NCBI GenBank assembly: GCA_037349315.1
Contig: JBAIAC010000042.1
Coordinates: 2,852,001 to 2,916,000, forward strand
From: Chelydra serpentina
Taxonomy: Eukaryota; Chordata; Testudines; Chelydridae
Length of the DNA stretch: 64,000 nt
Reading direction: 5' to 3'
The notes below the pieces were generated by a model. The model saw only the letters and a program-made list of their open reading frames with translations. It did not search any database and was not told the DNA's origin. Position 1 is the first letter of the stretch. The number at the start of each line of letters is the position of its first letter. Shown piece by piece: positions 11,453 to 28,178 of this stretch. Both the position numbers and the translations under genes were made by a program.

Positions 11453-11572
11453 GGGTGACCAGACAGCAAGTGTGAAAAATCGGGACAGGGGGTGGGGGGT
11501 AATAGGAGCCTATATAAGAAAAAGACCCAAAAATCGGGACTGTCCCTATAAAATCGGGACATCTGGTCACCC
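11453..11572. mobile_element. MITE, opposite orientation to 8620-8735
   Basis: GGGTGACCAGACAGC at the left and ACATCTGGTCACCC at the right, flanked by TA at 11451-11452 and 11573-11574. Same family as 8620-8735, reversed. Confidence 0.8.
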
Positions 11573-11724
11573 TACCTGCAATTTAGCTTGATCAAAGTTT
11601 TGGGCCTACTCAGTTTGCCGCTACACTAGTTACAAGGCAAATATCCACACACAAGCCCCTCCGTTCCTGCGCACACACTGCTCCCAGCTTCCATTGGATT
11701 TATTAAAAAAACAGCAAAAACAAT

Positions 11725-11870
11725 GAGGAGTCCTTGTGGCACCTTAGAGACTAACCAATTTATTTGGGGATAAGCTTTCATGGTCCTCACCCATAAAATA
11801 AACGTGTTAGTCTATAAGGTGCCACAGGGACTCCTCATTGTTTTTGCTGATACAGACTGAAACGGCGACC
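11725..11870. mobile_element. Pair of inverted Penelope-like 3' tails
   Basis: The left half (AATGAGGAGTCCTTGTGGCACC..) and the right half (GGTGCCACAGGGACTCCTCATT..) are inverted copies. They resemble the repeat tail CTAAGGTGCCACAAG..CTCCT that I associate with Penelope-like elements in turtle and crocodile genomes. No reverse transcriptase is present here. Confidence 0.45.
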
Positions 11871-11951
11871 ACACTAAAAAAAGAGACAAGCGCATGATCT
11901 TTGGGGCTCTGATTTCCGAGTGTTAAAGGGTTGCTGGGTTGCCCTGGGTTC

Positions 11952-12122
11952 GGGTGACCAAATGAAAGGAACAAAATATCGGGACACATGGGGGTGGTCA
12001 GGGCCGAGCTGCCGAAGCAAAAAAAAAAAAACGCCGGAACTGCTGAAACCACATTATTGGGACACAGGACAAACATCTAAATATTGGGACAGTCCCGATT
12101 TTATCGGGACGTCTGGTCACCC
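11952..12122. mobile_element. MITE related to the GGGTGACC family
   Basis: GGGTGACCAAATGAAAGG at the left and GTCTGGTCACCC at the right are inverted ends. The interior holds an A13 run and TCCCGAT-type motifs on the other strand. The last ~60 bp recur at 10515-10575 as part of the 331-bp duplication. Confidence 0.65.
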
Positions 12123-12392
12123 TACCCTGGGTCCTGCTCTGATTTCCATGCAGGATTCAGATCTCAGCCACACCGGAGTCAGACCGGAGTCACTGCTGGC
12201 TCTGGCAGGGGGGGAGTGCGGATGGGCCAATGGGATCAGCCTCTGCCTGCCCGTCCCTGGGGGCTACCGAGGGAGTCCAGGGCAGCTCATTCTTCAGGTG
12301 TTGCCACCAGAGGGCTCTGGCTATTGCTAAAGGAGGGAAGTTTACACTGTAATGGGGGGAAAATCCCCCAAAGTGGCCCCTTTGATTCTTCT
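12062..12392 (+). repeat. 331-bp direct repeat, copy 2
   Basis: Partner of 10515-10845. Here the leader-intron sequence runs on without a break to the first coding exon of ZNF-2, so this is the better-placed copy. Confidence 0.75.
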
Positions 12393-12583
12393 CCTTTTCT
12401 AGCATTTGGCTCAGAGATGCTGTTACTGGGAGGGTCTAAAAAGCCTGGAGGGAATTGGGGTGTGACATGGACTGCAGCTCCTTCTGTAACCTCTCCCATC
12501 CCTCCTCTCGCCCCGACAGGCTGAGGAATCACATCCACGTTTTGCTCCAGATCAACCCGTTTTCCAGGACACAGAGAAGGGAA

Positions 12584-15876
<3,293 letters not shown>

Positions 15877-16328
15877 CACATGGCAAGAAAAGATTAAGCA
15901 ACTTGCTTAATTGACTCAGATTCAACTTTTAGAGGGAGATTTAAAAGTGTTTCCACCTTAGATAAGCTAGAGTTTGAAATGTAAACGTGTATTGTTAAAG
16001 TCTTGGAAGAGGGGTAAGTGTAGTGGTCTATGTTTAGAGGTTAACAGTTTATCCAAAATGTTCCTGTATTCTGTTAATTCAGAGATTATACCCATCGCCC
16101 GTGCCACCTGCCCAATTCTAGCTCAGTGTCCTTGAAATCACAGGGGGTAGGGGCTGAAGGATGGAGGGAATGTTTATAGCTTAAATCACCTAAATGTGTT
16201 TTGCAAGTTTAATGTCAGTGAGATCTGTTCCCCTCTCCTGTTCAGACATTTTCTCTGGGGATCCCGGAGACAGAAAGGAGCAGGTGTTACCAGCTTGGCT
16301 ACCAATCCCAATGGTGACTCCCTACACT
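15877..16328 (+). other. 3' flank / probable 3' UTR of ZNF-2
   Basis: Homologous to the sequence after ZNF-1 and to 26733-27184, 38550-39001, 49321-49772 and 62488-62905. Non-coding; no canonical poly(A) signal seen. Confidence 0.5.
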
Positions 16329-17004
16329 AGCAATTCTCAAAGCGTGGGGCAGGGCCTCCCAGTGGAGGTACAGGAATGTATCAAGGCAGGCGTGACCTCT
16401 GGCTGGGACTCATGAAGAAGGAACTGGCCTACCTGGGAGGTGGGGATAAATGCCCAGGCTCTCAAACCCAGGTGGAGCAGCAGCACAGAAGTAAGGGTTG
16501 CAATGGGGTGATACGTCTGCTGTGAGCGGATGTGTTGGTAATCTCGTGTCTTTTCCTACTTCATCTTTGGGTTAGAACAAAGGAGTTAATACTGAGGGTA
16601 AACCCTTTCAAGATGGGGAACATACCTGATTTGTGGAAAAAACTGTTGTACATACTTGGGATGGTTACCTATCAGCCTATATCTGTTAACAGCCTGGAAG
16701 CTTGGCACAGCAGCCAAAGCATAACAGGCCTATGCTTCTGTATGGAAGGGGAAACTGAGGCACGCCGCCTCATGGCACTGATGGCTAAATGCCCAGGCAC
16801 CTACACTTTAACAGCTATTGCTGTCTATATTCGGTTAGCAATACTACACCCCAATCTATTTTCAGGCTCCCAGGGACCCGGAACCCCAAAACTTGCTAGA
16901 ACACTTACGAACGACATCATGTGGGGTACAGGTACTGAAAAGGCATGTGACGAAAGACGAACAGGGATTTTATATGTACTGCCTCCGCCATGGACAGTGT
17001 CCCA

Positions 17005-17290
17005 GGGTACGTCTATGCTCAGCCGTCGCGTTGGAGGAGTCCAATTGATCTTCTGGGTTTGATTTATCGCGTCTTGTCTAGATGCGATAAATCGAACCAG
17101 GAAGTGCTCCCCCGTCGACGCCGGTAATCCTGCTCCACTAACGGAGCAGGCTGAGTCGACGGGGGAGCCTGCGCGCCGCGTGTGGACCACAGGTAAGTTC
17201 GAACTAAGAGACTTCGACTTCAGCTACGTTATTAACGTAGCTGAAGTTGCGTATCTTAGTTCGACAGGGGGGTTTAGTGTAGACCAGCCC
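17005..17290. mobile_element. Fold-back MITE inside the LTR element (unit A)
   Basis: Ends GGGTACGTCTA and TAGACCAGCCC are imperfect inverted repeats. Inside are several nested hairpins: TTTATCGCGTC..GATGCGATAAA, CCGTCGAC..GTCGACGG, CCTGCTCC..GGAGCAGG and ACTTCAGCTACGTT..AACGTAGCTGAAGT. No coding sequence. Copies at 27861-28147, 39678-39963 and 50449-50735. Confidence 0.7.
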
Positions 17291-17321
17291 CAAGTCTCTG
17301 GCAGTAACTTCAGGAGGAGGG

Positions 17322-18503
17322 TGTAACGGTGTCCCCATAAGACTTTATGCGGAGATGTTTATAAATGTGTATATATAATGTAACTGGAATATGTTTTATG
17401 CTACATTTGCCATGTAACATATCTCTGTAAAAGTTATGATCTACTGAATCTATTCCTTCTGTTTGTATGCATGTATCATTGTTGTAGTTGAAGTTATGAA
17501 TATTGGTTGTATATTTGCTGGTTTTATACATAGCCTTTGTAAGAGCATGGGATCATGTCTTGAGAAAGGAATGTACAGGTAAAGAGCCCAATCAAGAAAC
17601 TCTTAAGCAGACAAAAGTTGCAGACACCAATCCACATCTGAGCTTGGCCAAGAATGTCACTGGGCTAGTTACTGAATTGTGCATGGACATGTGACTTGCC
17701 CATGTGATCCCAAAACTCCAGGGTAACATGATGCTACACAGGAAGTGGGGAGGAGCATCCATCCAGGGGAGAAAGTCTATTTAAACCCTTGGGAGACCTC
17801 TCCATCTTGTCTTCAGCTGGCTAAAGAGAGAGACTCTCCACCCCCCCACGGACACACCTGAAAGAGACTGAACAAAGGACAAAGACAATAGAGGGTGTGA
17901 GCGATTGCTGGACCCATGCTAGGAGGACTATAGCCTGTAAAGGGAAGTTTGCTGGAACTGGTGAGGTTTTTATCTGTATACAGTGTGATTAGACATAGAC
18001 GTGCGTGTTTTATTTTATTTTACTTAGTAATTCACTTTGCTCTGTCTGTTACTACTTGGAATCACTTAAATCCTACTTTCTGTACTTATTAAAATCACTT
18101 TCTACTTATTAAGCTACCTGGAGTACGTGTTAGTACCGGCGGTGGGGACAGCTGTGCATATCTTTCTATCTTTGAAATAGAGGGCGAGCTATTTATGAGT
18201 TTACCCTGTATAAGCTTTATACCGGGTAAAACGGATTTACTCTGGGTTTGAACCCCATTGGGAGTTGGGCACCTGGGTGTCAAACGCAAGAGCACTTCCT
18301 AAGCTGCTTCCAGGCAGGCTTACAGCTCTTAGTGGACGTGGTTCAGACCTGAGTCTGGGTTTGCAACAGACCAGCTGGTGTGGCTCAAAACAGACAGGAT
18401 TCTGGAGTCCCAAGCTGGAAAAGGCAGGGAAGCAGGGGCAGAAGTAGTCTTGGCACACCAGGTGGCAGCTCCAAGGGGGTTTGTGTGATACCAACCCGTC
18501 ACA
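17322..18503 (+). mobile_element. LTR (family LTR-2) of a retroviral-type element, unit A
   Basis: It runs TGTAACGG..CCGTCACA; the sister copies start TGTGACGG, a perfect inverted match to the end. A purine tract (AGGAGGAGGG) sits directly before it, as before a 3' LTR. A TATTTAAACCC box near 17780 and TTATTAAAATC near 18088 fit promoter and poly(A) signals. About 790 bp of upstream sequence (16528-17321) may be the truncated internal part; I recognise no gag, pol or env motif in it. Confidence 0.6.
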
Positions 18504-18631
18504 GGTGTATCGCCAGGAACTACTCTGCCTTTAGAGCTGGGTGGTGATATATGGGCTGGTGAGGGTGGGGTTGTAAATGACCACAGACACAAAGAACGGG
18601 GGGCCAATGAAACACATTTGAGAACCGCTGG

Positions 18632-19172
18632 TCTACACTCTTATGGTCACCACGTTTTCAAAAGGATAAATCTTCTCCAAAGTATGTCTTGTGAGGTATC
18701 GTGGGAAAAGTAATCGCCTGCTGATTATTATTGTCACGTTAACATGTGTTTGTCAGCCCTGTCCATGGAGCTCTGAGAGTTTCATGTACGTTTGTTACAT
18801 GCCGGAAAGCTGGAAAACGCCCACAGACTAGCTCCTCACAGACAATAGCACCTGCACACCAGCTAGGCGCTAAGTGGCCATTAATTGCTTATCCGACCAT
18901 TCACCAGCTGTGGAGCTGTGAACAAGAGAGTTACAATTCACGGGAAGGACAGCTGGATGCTCACTTAGGCCACAGACTGATTGTCGCCTGCCCCCCAGCT
19001 GGGGGGTGAACCTCAAAGAAGAGAATGGTATAAAAGCACAAGCGAGAATTGCCTCCATTTTCACCTGTCCTCTCCCATCTTTACAGAAGGCAACAATATG
19101 CCTTGAAAGGCAACAGGGGCCTTGGACTTGGGAGGCCGGACCATGGTGGGAAGGAAATCCAGGCTGGGTACT
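18632..19172 (+). mobile_element. LTR-1, 5' part (unit A)
   Basis: Matches the first half of 4022-5060, with TATA-like GGTATAAAAGCACAAG near 19027. It breaks off at GCTGGGTACT, where unrelated sequence follows; copies B and C share this exact breakpoint. Confidence 0.55.
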
Positions 19173-20884
19173 CCTTTCTTTGAGAAGCTCTTGTCTCCCC
19201 ATGTTTCAGAGCAGGGACTCAGAACTGGGCGAGGGCATAGCCTGTGTGTCAAGGCTGATGTGCTTTTAGCCATCCCTGGGGAAATTTTGCCTAAATTTGG
19301 CCACATCATAAGGCTTTGAAAAATTGTGGTCTGCACACGCTCACTGGAGACGCTTTAGATTTTAGCTGCTACGTTCTCCAAAGAGCCTGTGTGCGTGCTC
19401 CAGCCTAGGGCTGAGCAAGGCTTCCCCAGCGATTGCAGCTCTGAGCAGACTCTGCTGGGCTCCAGCCTGGGAACGGAGAGCAGGCAGCCTCTCTCCTGCG
19501 CGTTCAGTGCCCCTCTGCTGGGCCCAGGCAGTGTGGAGAGAAACCTGCCTGAGTCACATGTGGATGGGGGGGGGGGGGGGAGAAAGAGGGGGGCTGAGAA
19601 CCAGTCTGAAGGAGGAGGGCAGATGGGTGCTTAGGTGTGTGGAGGGAGAAAGGGACAGGCACGAGGGTGGAGGGCATGCTGACCGGAGGCCAGGGTGAGG
19701 GGAGGAGATGGGGACAATAGAAGAAGGGGCAGAAGGTGTTATGCTGAGGGGTTGCTGGGGGGGGGGATGGCGGGGGAGGGTGAGAATATGTAGAGGAGTC
19801 TGTGCCTGCTAAGACACTCCCCTCCAGGCCTGGAATGGAGCCAAGATCCTGAGTCTTGCTATACTATCAGCAACTAGCTCCGAAACCCACCGGCAAAGCA
19901 TCTCCTGGCCCTTCGGTGCTAGGCTATAGAGAGGATGACAACCTACTACTGCTATCAGTTACTCTGGTAAGCTCAAGTGGCAGAGGGCTGGGTGGTGGCA
20001 CAAAAGGCTCCAGCCTTGCTGGGTGTTAGTACGATGCCACAGCATGGAGCTTGTTTGTTTGTTTTCAGTTTGCTTTTTAAAAAGGGGCCCCGTGCAGCAG
20101 TTGCTGGGGGAGGAGGTGTCAGAGTCTGAGGTTTAATCCCCTCCCTCCTGGGCAGCAGGATTCTGTGTCTGCTTCCCCCCAGCAGCCTAGAGGCCAGGGG
20201 AGAGGGGCTGGCATTGAGTGACCAGAACCAGCACCACACCATGCTGGTGGAATAGTGCACCTGATTGTCCCCTGCCAGCCCTTTTATGGCTGCAGAGAAG
20301 CTTCCAGAGGTGCCTTGAGCCACAACAGTTTATACAATGGCCAACAGCCTCACGCTGTGGTGTCCCCCTCTCCAATCGCCTCGGTGATGTGTTAACTCTG
20401 AAACCTACTGATGGCTGTTGGGCATTCACAGGTGGTCCAAGTAGTACAGCTGCTCACTGCTCAATGAGCCAATCTACTATACTGGCCATTCACCTTTCCA
20501 GACGTTAACTCTGAAACCTGCTGTTGACAGTGCAACTGGTAAACAGGACTTGGGCTGCAGGGGGCTGTAAGATGAACAGCTCAACCTCCTCACCTTGTTT
20601 ACATCACAGAGAGAGTGGGAGGATTTGAGTCTGAAACTGACCAATGATGACTTGGCCATTGTTAACTACCTAGCACTGAATCACGAACACTGACACGGCC
20701 TGGATGGGGTCAGGGGGGAAACAGACCCAAATACAAGGTCACTTCCAGCCTTGACTCACCCTTGCGTATCTAGCACCTAGAGGCCCTGCTGCAGTCACCT
20801 TCAGCTCAGTTTTTCCCAACCCCTGCTGCCGTTGCTGATCCATGGAGCCTTTAACAGCTAATGCTGAGACCCCCCCATGCAGCC
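19173..20884. other. Anonymous unit sequence with G-runs (unit A)
   Basis: No gene recognised. It holds a G15 run at 19566-19580, a second G10 run near 19757 and surrounding purine-rich DNA. Short open frames exist but have no recognisable domain. The same stretch follows in units B and C. Confidence 0.4.
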
Positions 20885-21835
20885 TTAAAGGGTAGGCGGG
20901 GTCTCTCAGGATCACAATGAGCATTTCGACTTCCCCTACGGAGATCTTCCGGTCTGGGAAGAAAGTCCCGGCTTGCAGCTTCCGGAGCAGGGCAGTGTTC
21001 CAAAAGATGCGTGCGTCACGCACCTTTCCGGACCAGCCTGCGTTAATGTCAAAGAAAGGCGCACGGTGATCCACAAGCGCCTGGAGATCCATAGAGAAAT
21101 ACCCCATCTGATTAACGTACTCGGAGGCTAGGTGGTCTGGTGCCAGACGTGGAATATGCATCCTATCCAATGTTCCCTCTAATTTTTGACAGCCCGTGTC
21201 CGCAAAAAATTTCTTCTGCGCAAATTGTTGTGCTTCTGTGCACATTTTTGTGCGCGCGGTGTTTTCCCGTCTTTAGTATCTGTGTGCGCACGCACAGCTT
21301 AGAGGGACCAGTGGTCCCATCTATCGCCCCTCCACAGTTAGGGAAACCCATTATGCAAAGCCAGCCACAATGTCCTGCGATGAACCGGACGGACTCACGG
21401 TTCTTCTGAGCAGGGTGTGATGAATGGCCCTGAAAACTTGCATCAATACGATACTGACGGTCGACTTTCCCACCCCAAAGTGGTTCGCGACCGATCGGTA
21501 GCTGTCTGGAGTTGCCAACTTCCAGATCGCAATAGCCTCCCGCTTCGCCACCGTCAGGGCAGCTCTCAATCTCGGGTCCTTGCGCCGCAGGGCGGGGGCG
21601 AGCTCCTCACACAGTCCCATGAAAGTGGCTTTTCTCATCTGAAAGTTCGGCAGCCGCCCGCTCATCAGCCCAGACTTTCAGGACAATGTGATCCCACCAC
21701 TCGGCGCTTCTTTCCCAAGCCCCAAAGCAGCGTTCCACGGTGCTGAGCATGTCTGTGAACACCACAAGCAATCTCATGTCGCATGCGTTACGCGAGTGGA
21801 TATCATCGCTGGAGCCCTTCTCAGATTACGGTGAG
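20885..21835 (-). pseudogene. PIF/Harbinger transposase relic, minus strand (unit A)
   Basis: On the minus strand, HARBI1-like blocks run from near 21835 down to 20885: MRKATFMGLCEELAPALRRK, VANHFGVGKSTV, NCGGAIDGT, then after an interruption LAPDHLASEYVNQMGYFSM, DARIFWNTALLRKL and DPAYPLR. It is cut at both ends (no block beyond DPAYPL, fused to G-rich DNA at the start) and split by a 146-bp MITE. It is related to but oriented opposite to the copy at 5090-6545. Non-functional. Confidence 0.8.
21168..21313. mobile_element. 146-bp MITE inside the Harbinger relic (unit A)
   Basis: Inverted ends CAATGTTCCCTCTAA and TTAGAGGGACCAGTG (13 of 15 match). The flanking 8-mers ATCCTATC and GTCCCATC look like a decayed 8-bp target duplication, suggesting hAT. 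It splits the IDGT catalytic block. Copies at 32947-33092 and 43832-43977. Confidence 0.7.
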
Positions 21836-22039
21836 AGGGGCGGTCAGGGGAGAAGGTGGGGGGCGGTTGAATGGCTCAGGGGTTCTGAGGGGGGCAGTCA
21901 GGGGAATGAAAGAGGGAAGGGGCAGGGGCCAGGCTGTTGCGCAGGCACAGCCTCCCCTACCCGGCCCTCCATACAATTTTTCAGCTCCGATGCGGCCCTC
22001 GGGCCAAAAAGTTTGCCCACCCCCCTGCCTTGGAGCCCG

Positions 22040-22391
22040 TGAGTGGAACAGGAGCCGGACCCAGAGACGCTGCAGCGCGGTCGGTTGGTCGCTAGGACCC
22101 AGGAGCAGCTGGGGGGCGGCTCTGGGGGGAGGATCGCTGGGCTCAGGCCCGGCAGCAGGAAGCGACTCGCAGCCGCTGCGGTGACTCCGGCTCCCAGGCT
22201 CCTGGCGAGATCCCCGAGCCCCGGCGGCTGGTGCGGGGAGCCCAGAGCCCGGGCTGCAGCCGGGAGAGGGGAATCTCCATCCGGGCCCTTCCCGCTGCTC
22301 CCCAGGAGCCTCTCCCAGGGCAGAGCCCCCAGCCCGGCCAGGGCCCCTTCCCGGCCCGGCCCCTGCCCCGGGGGCCCCGCTTGGAGGGAAG
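22040..22391 (+). promoter_or_regulatory. GC-rich promoter region and leader exon of ZNF-3
   Basis: CpG-rich sequence beginning GTGAGTGGAACAGGAGCCGG and ending CTTGGAGGGAAG, followed by donor GTGAGAGAGA at 22392. It lies about 870 bp before the first coding exon. Nearly the same block stands before ZNF-4, ZNF-5 and ZNF-6. CpG richness, a conserved donor and position support a CpG-island promoter with a non-coding first exon; the start site was not determined. The upstream edge touches repeat DNA (GCGGCCCTCGGGCCAAAAAG). Confidence 0.6.
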
Positions 22392-23261
22392 GTGAGAGAG
22401 ACCCGCCGCCCAGAACCCCCGGGCTGCAGGGGGGGAGGATAAAGAGGCGGGTGCTGGAGATCGGGGGGCACTGAAGGGAAGATGGGGCGATGCAGGGGAT
22501 CGGGGGGATTGTGAGGCTGAGGGAAGCGAGGCTGGAAGGGGGGAAATGTGAGTGGGGGGCACTGCGAGGGAAGGGGGCGGGGGAGAGGCCAAGGCAGCTT
22601 CTCCGCCCCCTGGGACACGAGGGGGGAGGGGCGGAGAGAAGCTCTTCTCCTCCTGGAACTGGTCAAACCCGCTTTGGGAGGGATCAGGTGACGAACCCCT
22701 CAGGGCACAGAAGCTACAAAGCAAAAATCCAGTCCCCTCCCTCAACGTCCTGCTCCCTGTGTGTTATTGTCAGACACACCCGTGCTGGTGGGGTCTGTGT
22801 GTCCTGAGTGTTGGGTTCTGCCGGGGGCCCTGGTCCGATTTCCCTGCAGGATTCAGATCTCAGCCACACCGGAGTCAGACCGGAGTCACTGCTGGCTCTG
22901 GCTGGGGGCTGAGTGCGGATGGGCCAATGGGATCAGCCTCTGCCTGCCTGTCCCTGGGGGCTGCTGGGGGTGTCCAGGGCAGCTCATTCTTCAGGTGCTG
23001 CCACCAGAGGGTTCTGGCTATTGCTAAGGCGGAGGGGTTTACACTGCAATGGGGGGCAATCTCCCAACGTGGGCCCTTTGATTCTGCTCATTTTCCAGCA
23101 TTTGGCTCAGACATGCTGTTAATGGGAGGGTTGAGCCTGGGCGGAATCGGCTTGAGCCTGGTGGGAATCGGGGTGTGACATGGACTGAAACCCCTTCTGT
23201 AACTTTCCCCATCGCCCCTCTCGCCCCCACAGGTCCGTCTTCCAGGAGAGAGGGAAAGGAA

Positions 23262-26732
<3,471 letters not shown>

Positions 26733-27860
26733 CACATGGCAAGAAAAGATTAAGCAACTTGCTTAATTGACTCAGATTCAACTTTTAGAGGGAGATTTAA
26801 AAGTGTTTCCACCTTAGATAAGCTAGAGTTTGAAATGTAAACGTGTATTGTTAAAGTCTTGGAAGAGGGGTAAGTGTAGTGGTCTATGTTTAGAGGTTAA
26901 CAGTTTATCCAAAATGTTCCTGTATTCTGTTAATTCAGAGATTATACCCATCGCCCGTGCCACCTGCCCAATTCTAGCTCAGTGTCCTTGAAATCACAGG
27001 GGGTAGGGGCTGAAGGATGGAGGGAATGTTTATAGCTTAAATCACCTAAATGTGTTTTGCAAGTTTAATGTCAGTGAGATCTGTTCCCCTCTCCTGTTCA
27101 GACATTTTCTCTGGGGATCCCGGAGACAGAAAGGAGCAGGTGTTACCATCTTGGCTACCAATCCCAATGGTGACTCTCTACACTAGCAATTCTCAAAGCG
27201 TGGGGCAGGGCCTCCCAGTGGAGGTACAGGAATGTATCAAGGCAGGCGTGACCTCTGGCTGGGACTCATGAAGAAGGAACTGGCCTACCTGGGAGGTGGG
27301 GATAAATGCCCAGGCTCTCAAACCCAGGTGGAGCAGCAGCACAGAAGTAAGGGTTGCAATGGGGTGATACGTCTGCTGTGAGCGGATGTGTTGGTAATCT
27401 CGTGTCTTTTCCTACTTCATCTTTGGGTTAGAACAAAGGAGTTAATACTGAGGGTAAACCCTTTCAAGATGGGGAACATACCTGATTTGTGGAAAAAACT
27501 GTTGTACATACTTGGGATGGTTACCTGTCAGCCTATATCTGTTAACAGCCTGGAAGCTTGGCACAGCAGCCAAAGCATAACAGGCCTATGCTTCTGTATG
27601 GAAGGGGAAACTGAGGCACGCCGCCTCATGGCACTGATGGCTAAATGCCCAGGCACCTACACTTTAACAGCTATTGCTGTCTATATTCGGTTAGCAATAC
27701 TACACCCCAATCTATTTTCAGGCTCCCAGGGACCCGGAACCCCAACACTTGCTAGAACACTTACGAACGACATCATGTGGGGTACAGGTACTGAAAAGGC
27801 ATGTGACGAAAGACGAACAGGGATTTTATATGTACTGCCTCCGCCATGGACAGTGTCCCA

Positions 27861-28147
27861 GGGTACGTCTATACTCAGCCGTCGCGTTGGAGGAGTCCAA
27901 TTGATCTTCTGGGTTTGATTTATCGCGTCTTGTCTAGATGCGATAAATCGAACCAGGAAGTGCTCCCCCCGTCGAAGCCGGTAATCCTGCTCCACTAACG
28001 GAGCAGGCTGAGTCGACGGGGGAGCCTGCGCGCCGCGTGTGGACCACAGGTAAGTTCGAACTAAGAGACTTCGACTTCAGCTACATTATTAACGTAGCTG
28101 AAGTTGCGTATCTTAGTTCGACAGGGGGGTTTAGTGTAGACCAGCCC
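27861..28147. mobile_element. Fold-back MITE (unit B)
   Basis: Copy of 17005-17290 with the same ends and hairpins and a few substitutions (for example ATTATTAACG in the last hairpin). Confidence 0.7.
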
Positions 28148-28178
28148 CAAGTCTCTGGCAGTAACTTCAGGAGGAGGG

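Larger units (their letters stand above)
16329..18631. mobile_element. hAT-type element invaded by an LTR element (unit A)
   Basis: Same ends as 3640-4021. It is enlarged by about 1.98 kb (about 16528-18503) that replaces roughly 80 bp of the original element between GCTGTGAGCGG and GGTGTATCGCC. The right flank carries TCTACACT, the left CCTACACT. Confidence 0.7.

Noticed and set aside
16532..17062. 176-residue frame upstream of LTR-2, repeated in units B, C and D
   Set aside because: It could be a remnant of a retroelement gene, but I see no gag, pol or env motif. Its conservation follows from the segmental duplication, so I did not call a gene.
19973..20429. Short frames conserved in units A, B and C (for example the 116-residue minus-strand frame)
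   Set aside because: Conservation is due to recent duplication of the unit. No start context, splice sites or domain support a gene.
21821..22745. Proline- and serine-rich minus-strand frames over the leader regions (also near 8776-9280, 33554-34528, 44486-45461, 57644-58568)
   Set aside because: CpG-rich promoter DNA is poor in stop codons. There is no domain and no splice logic, and composition alone explains the frames.
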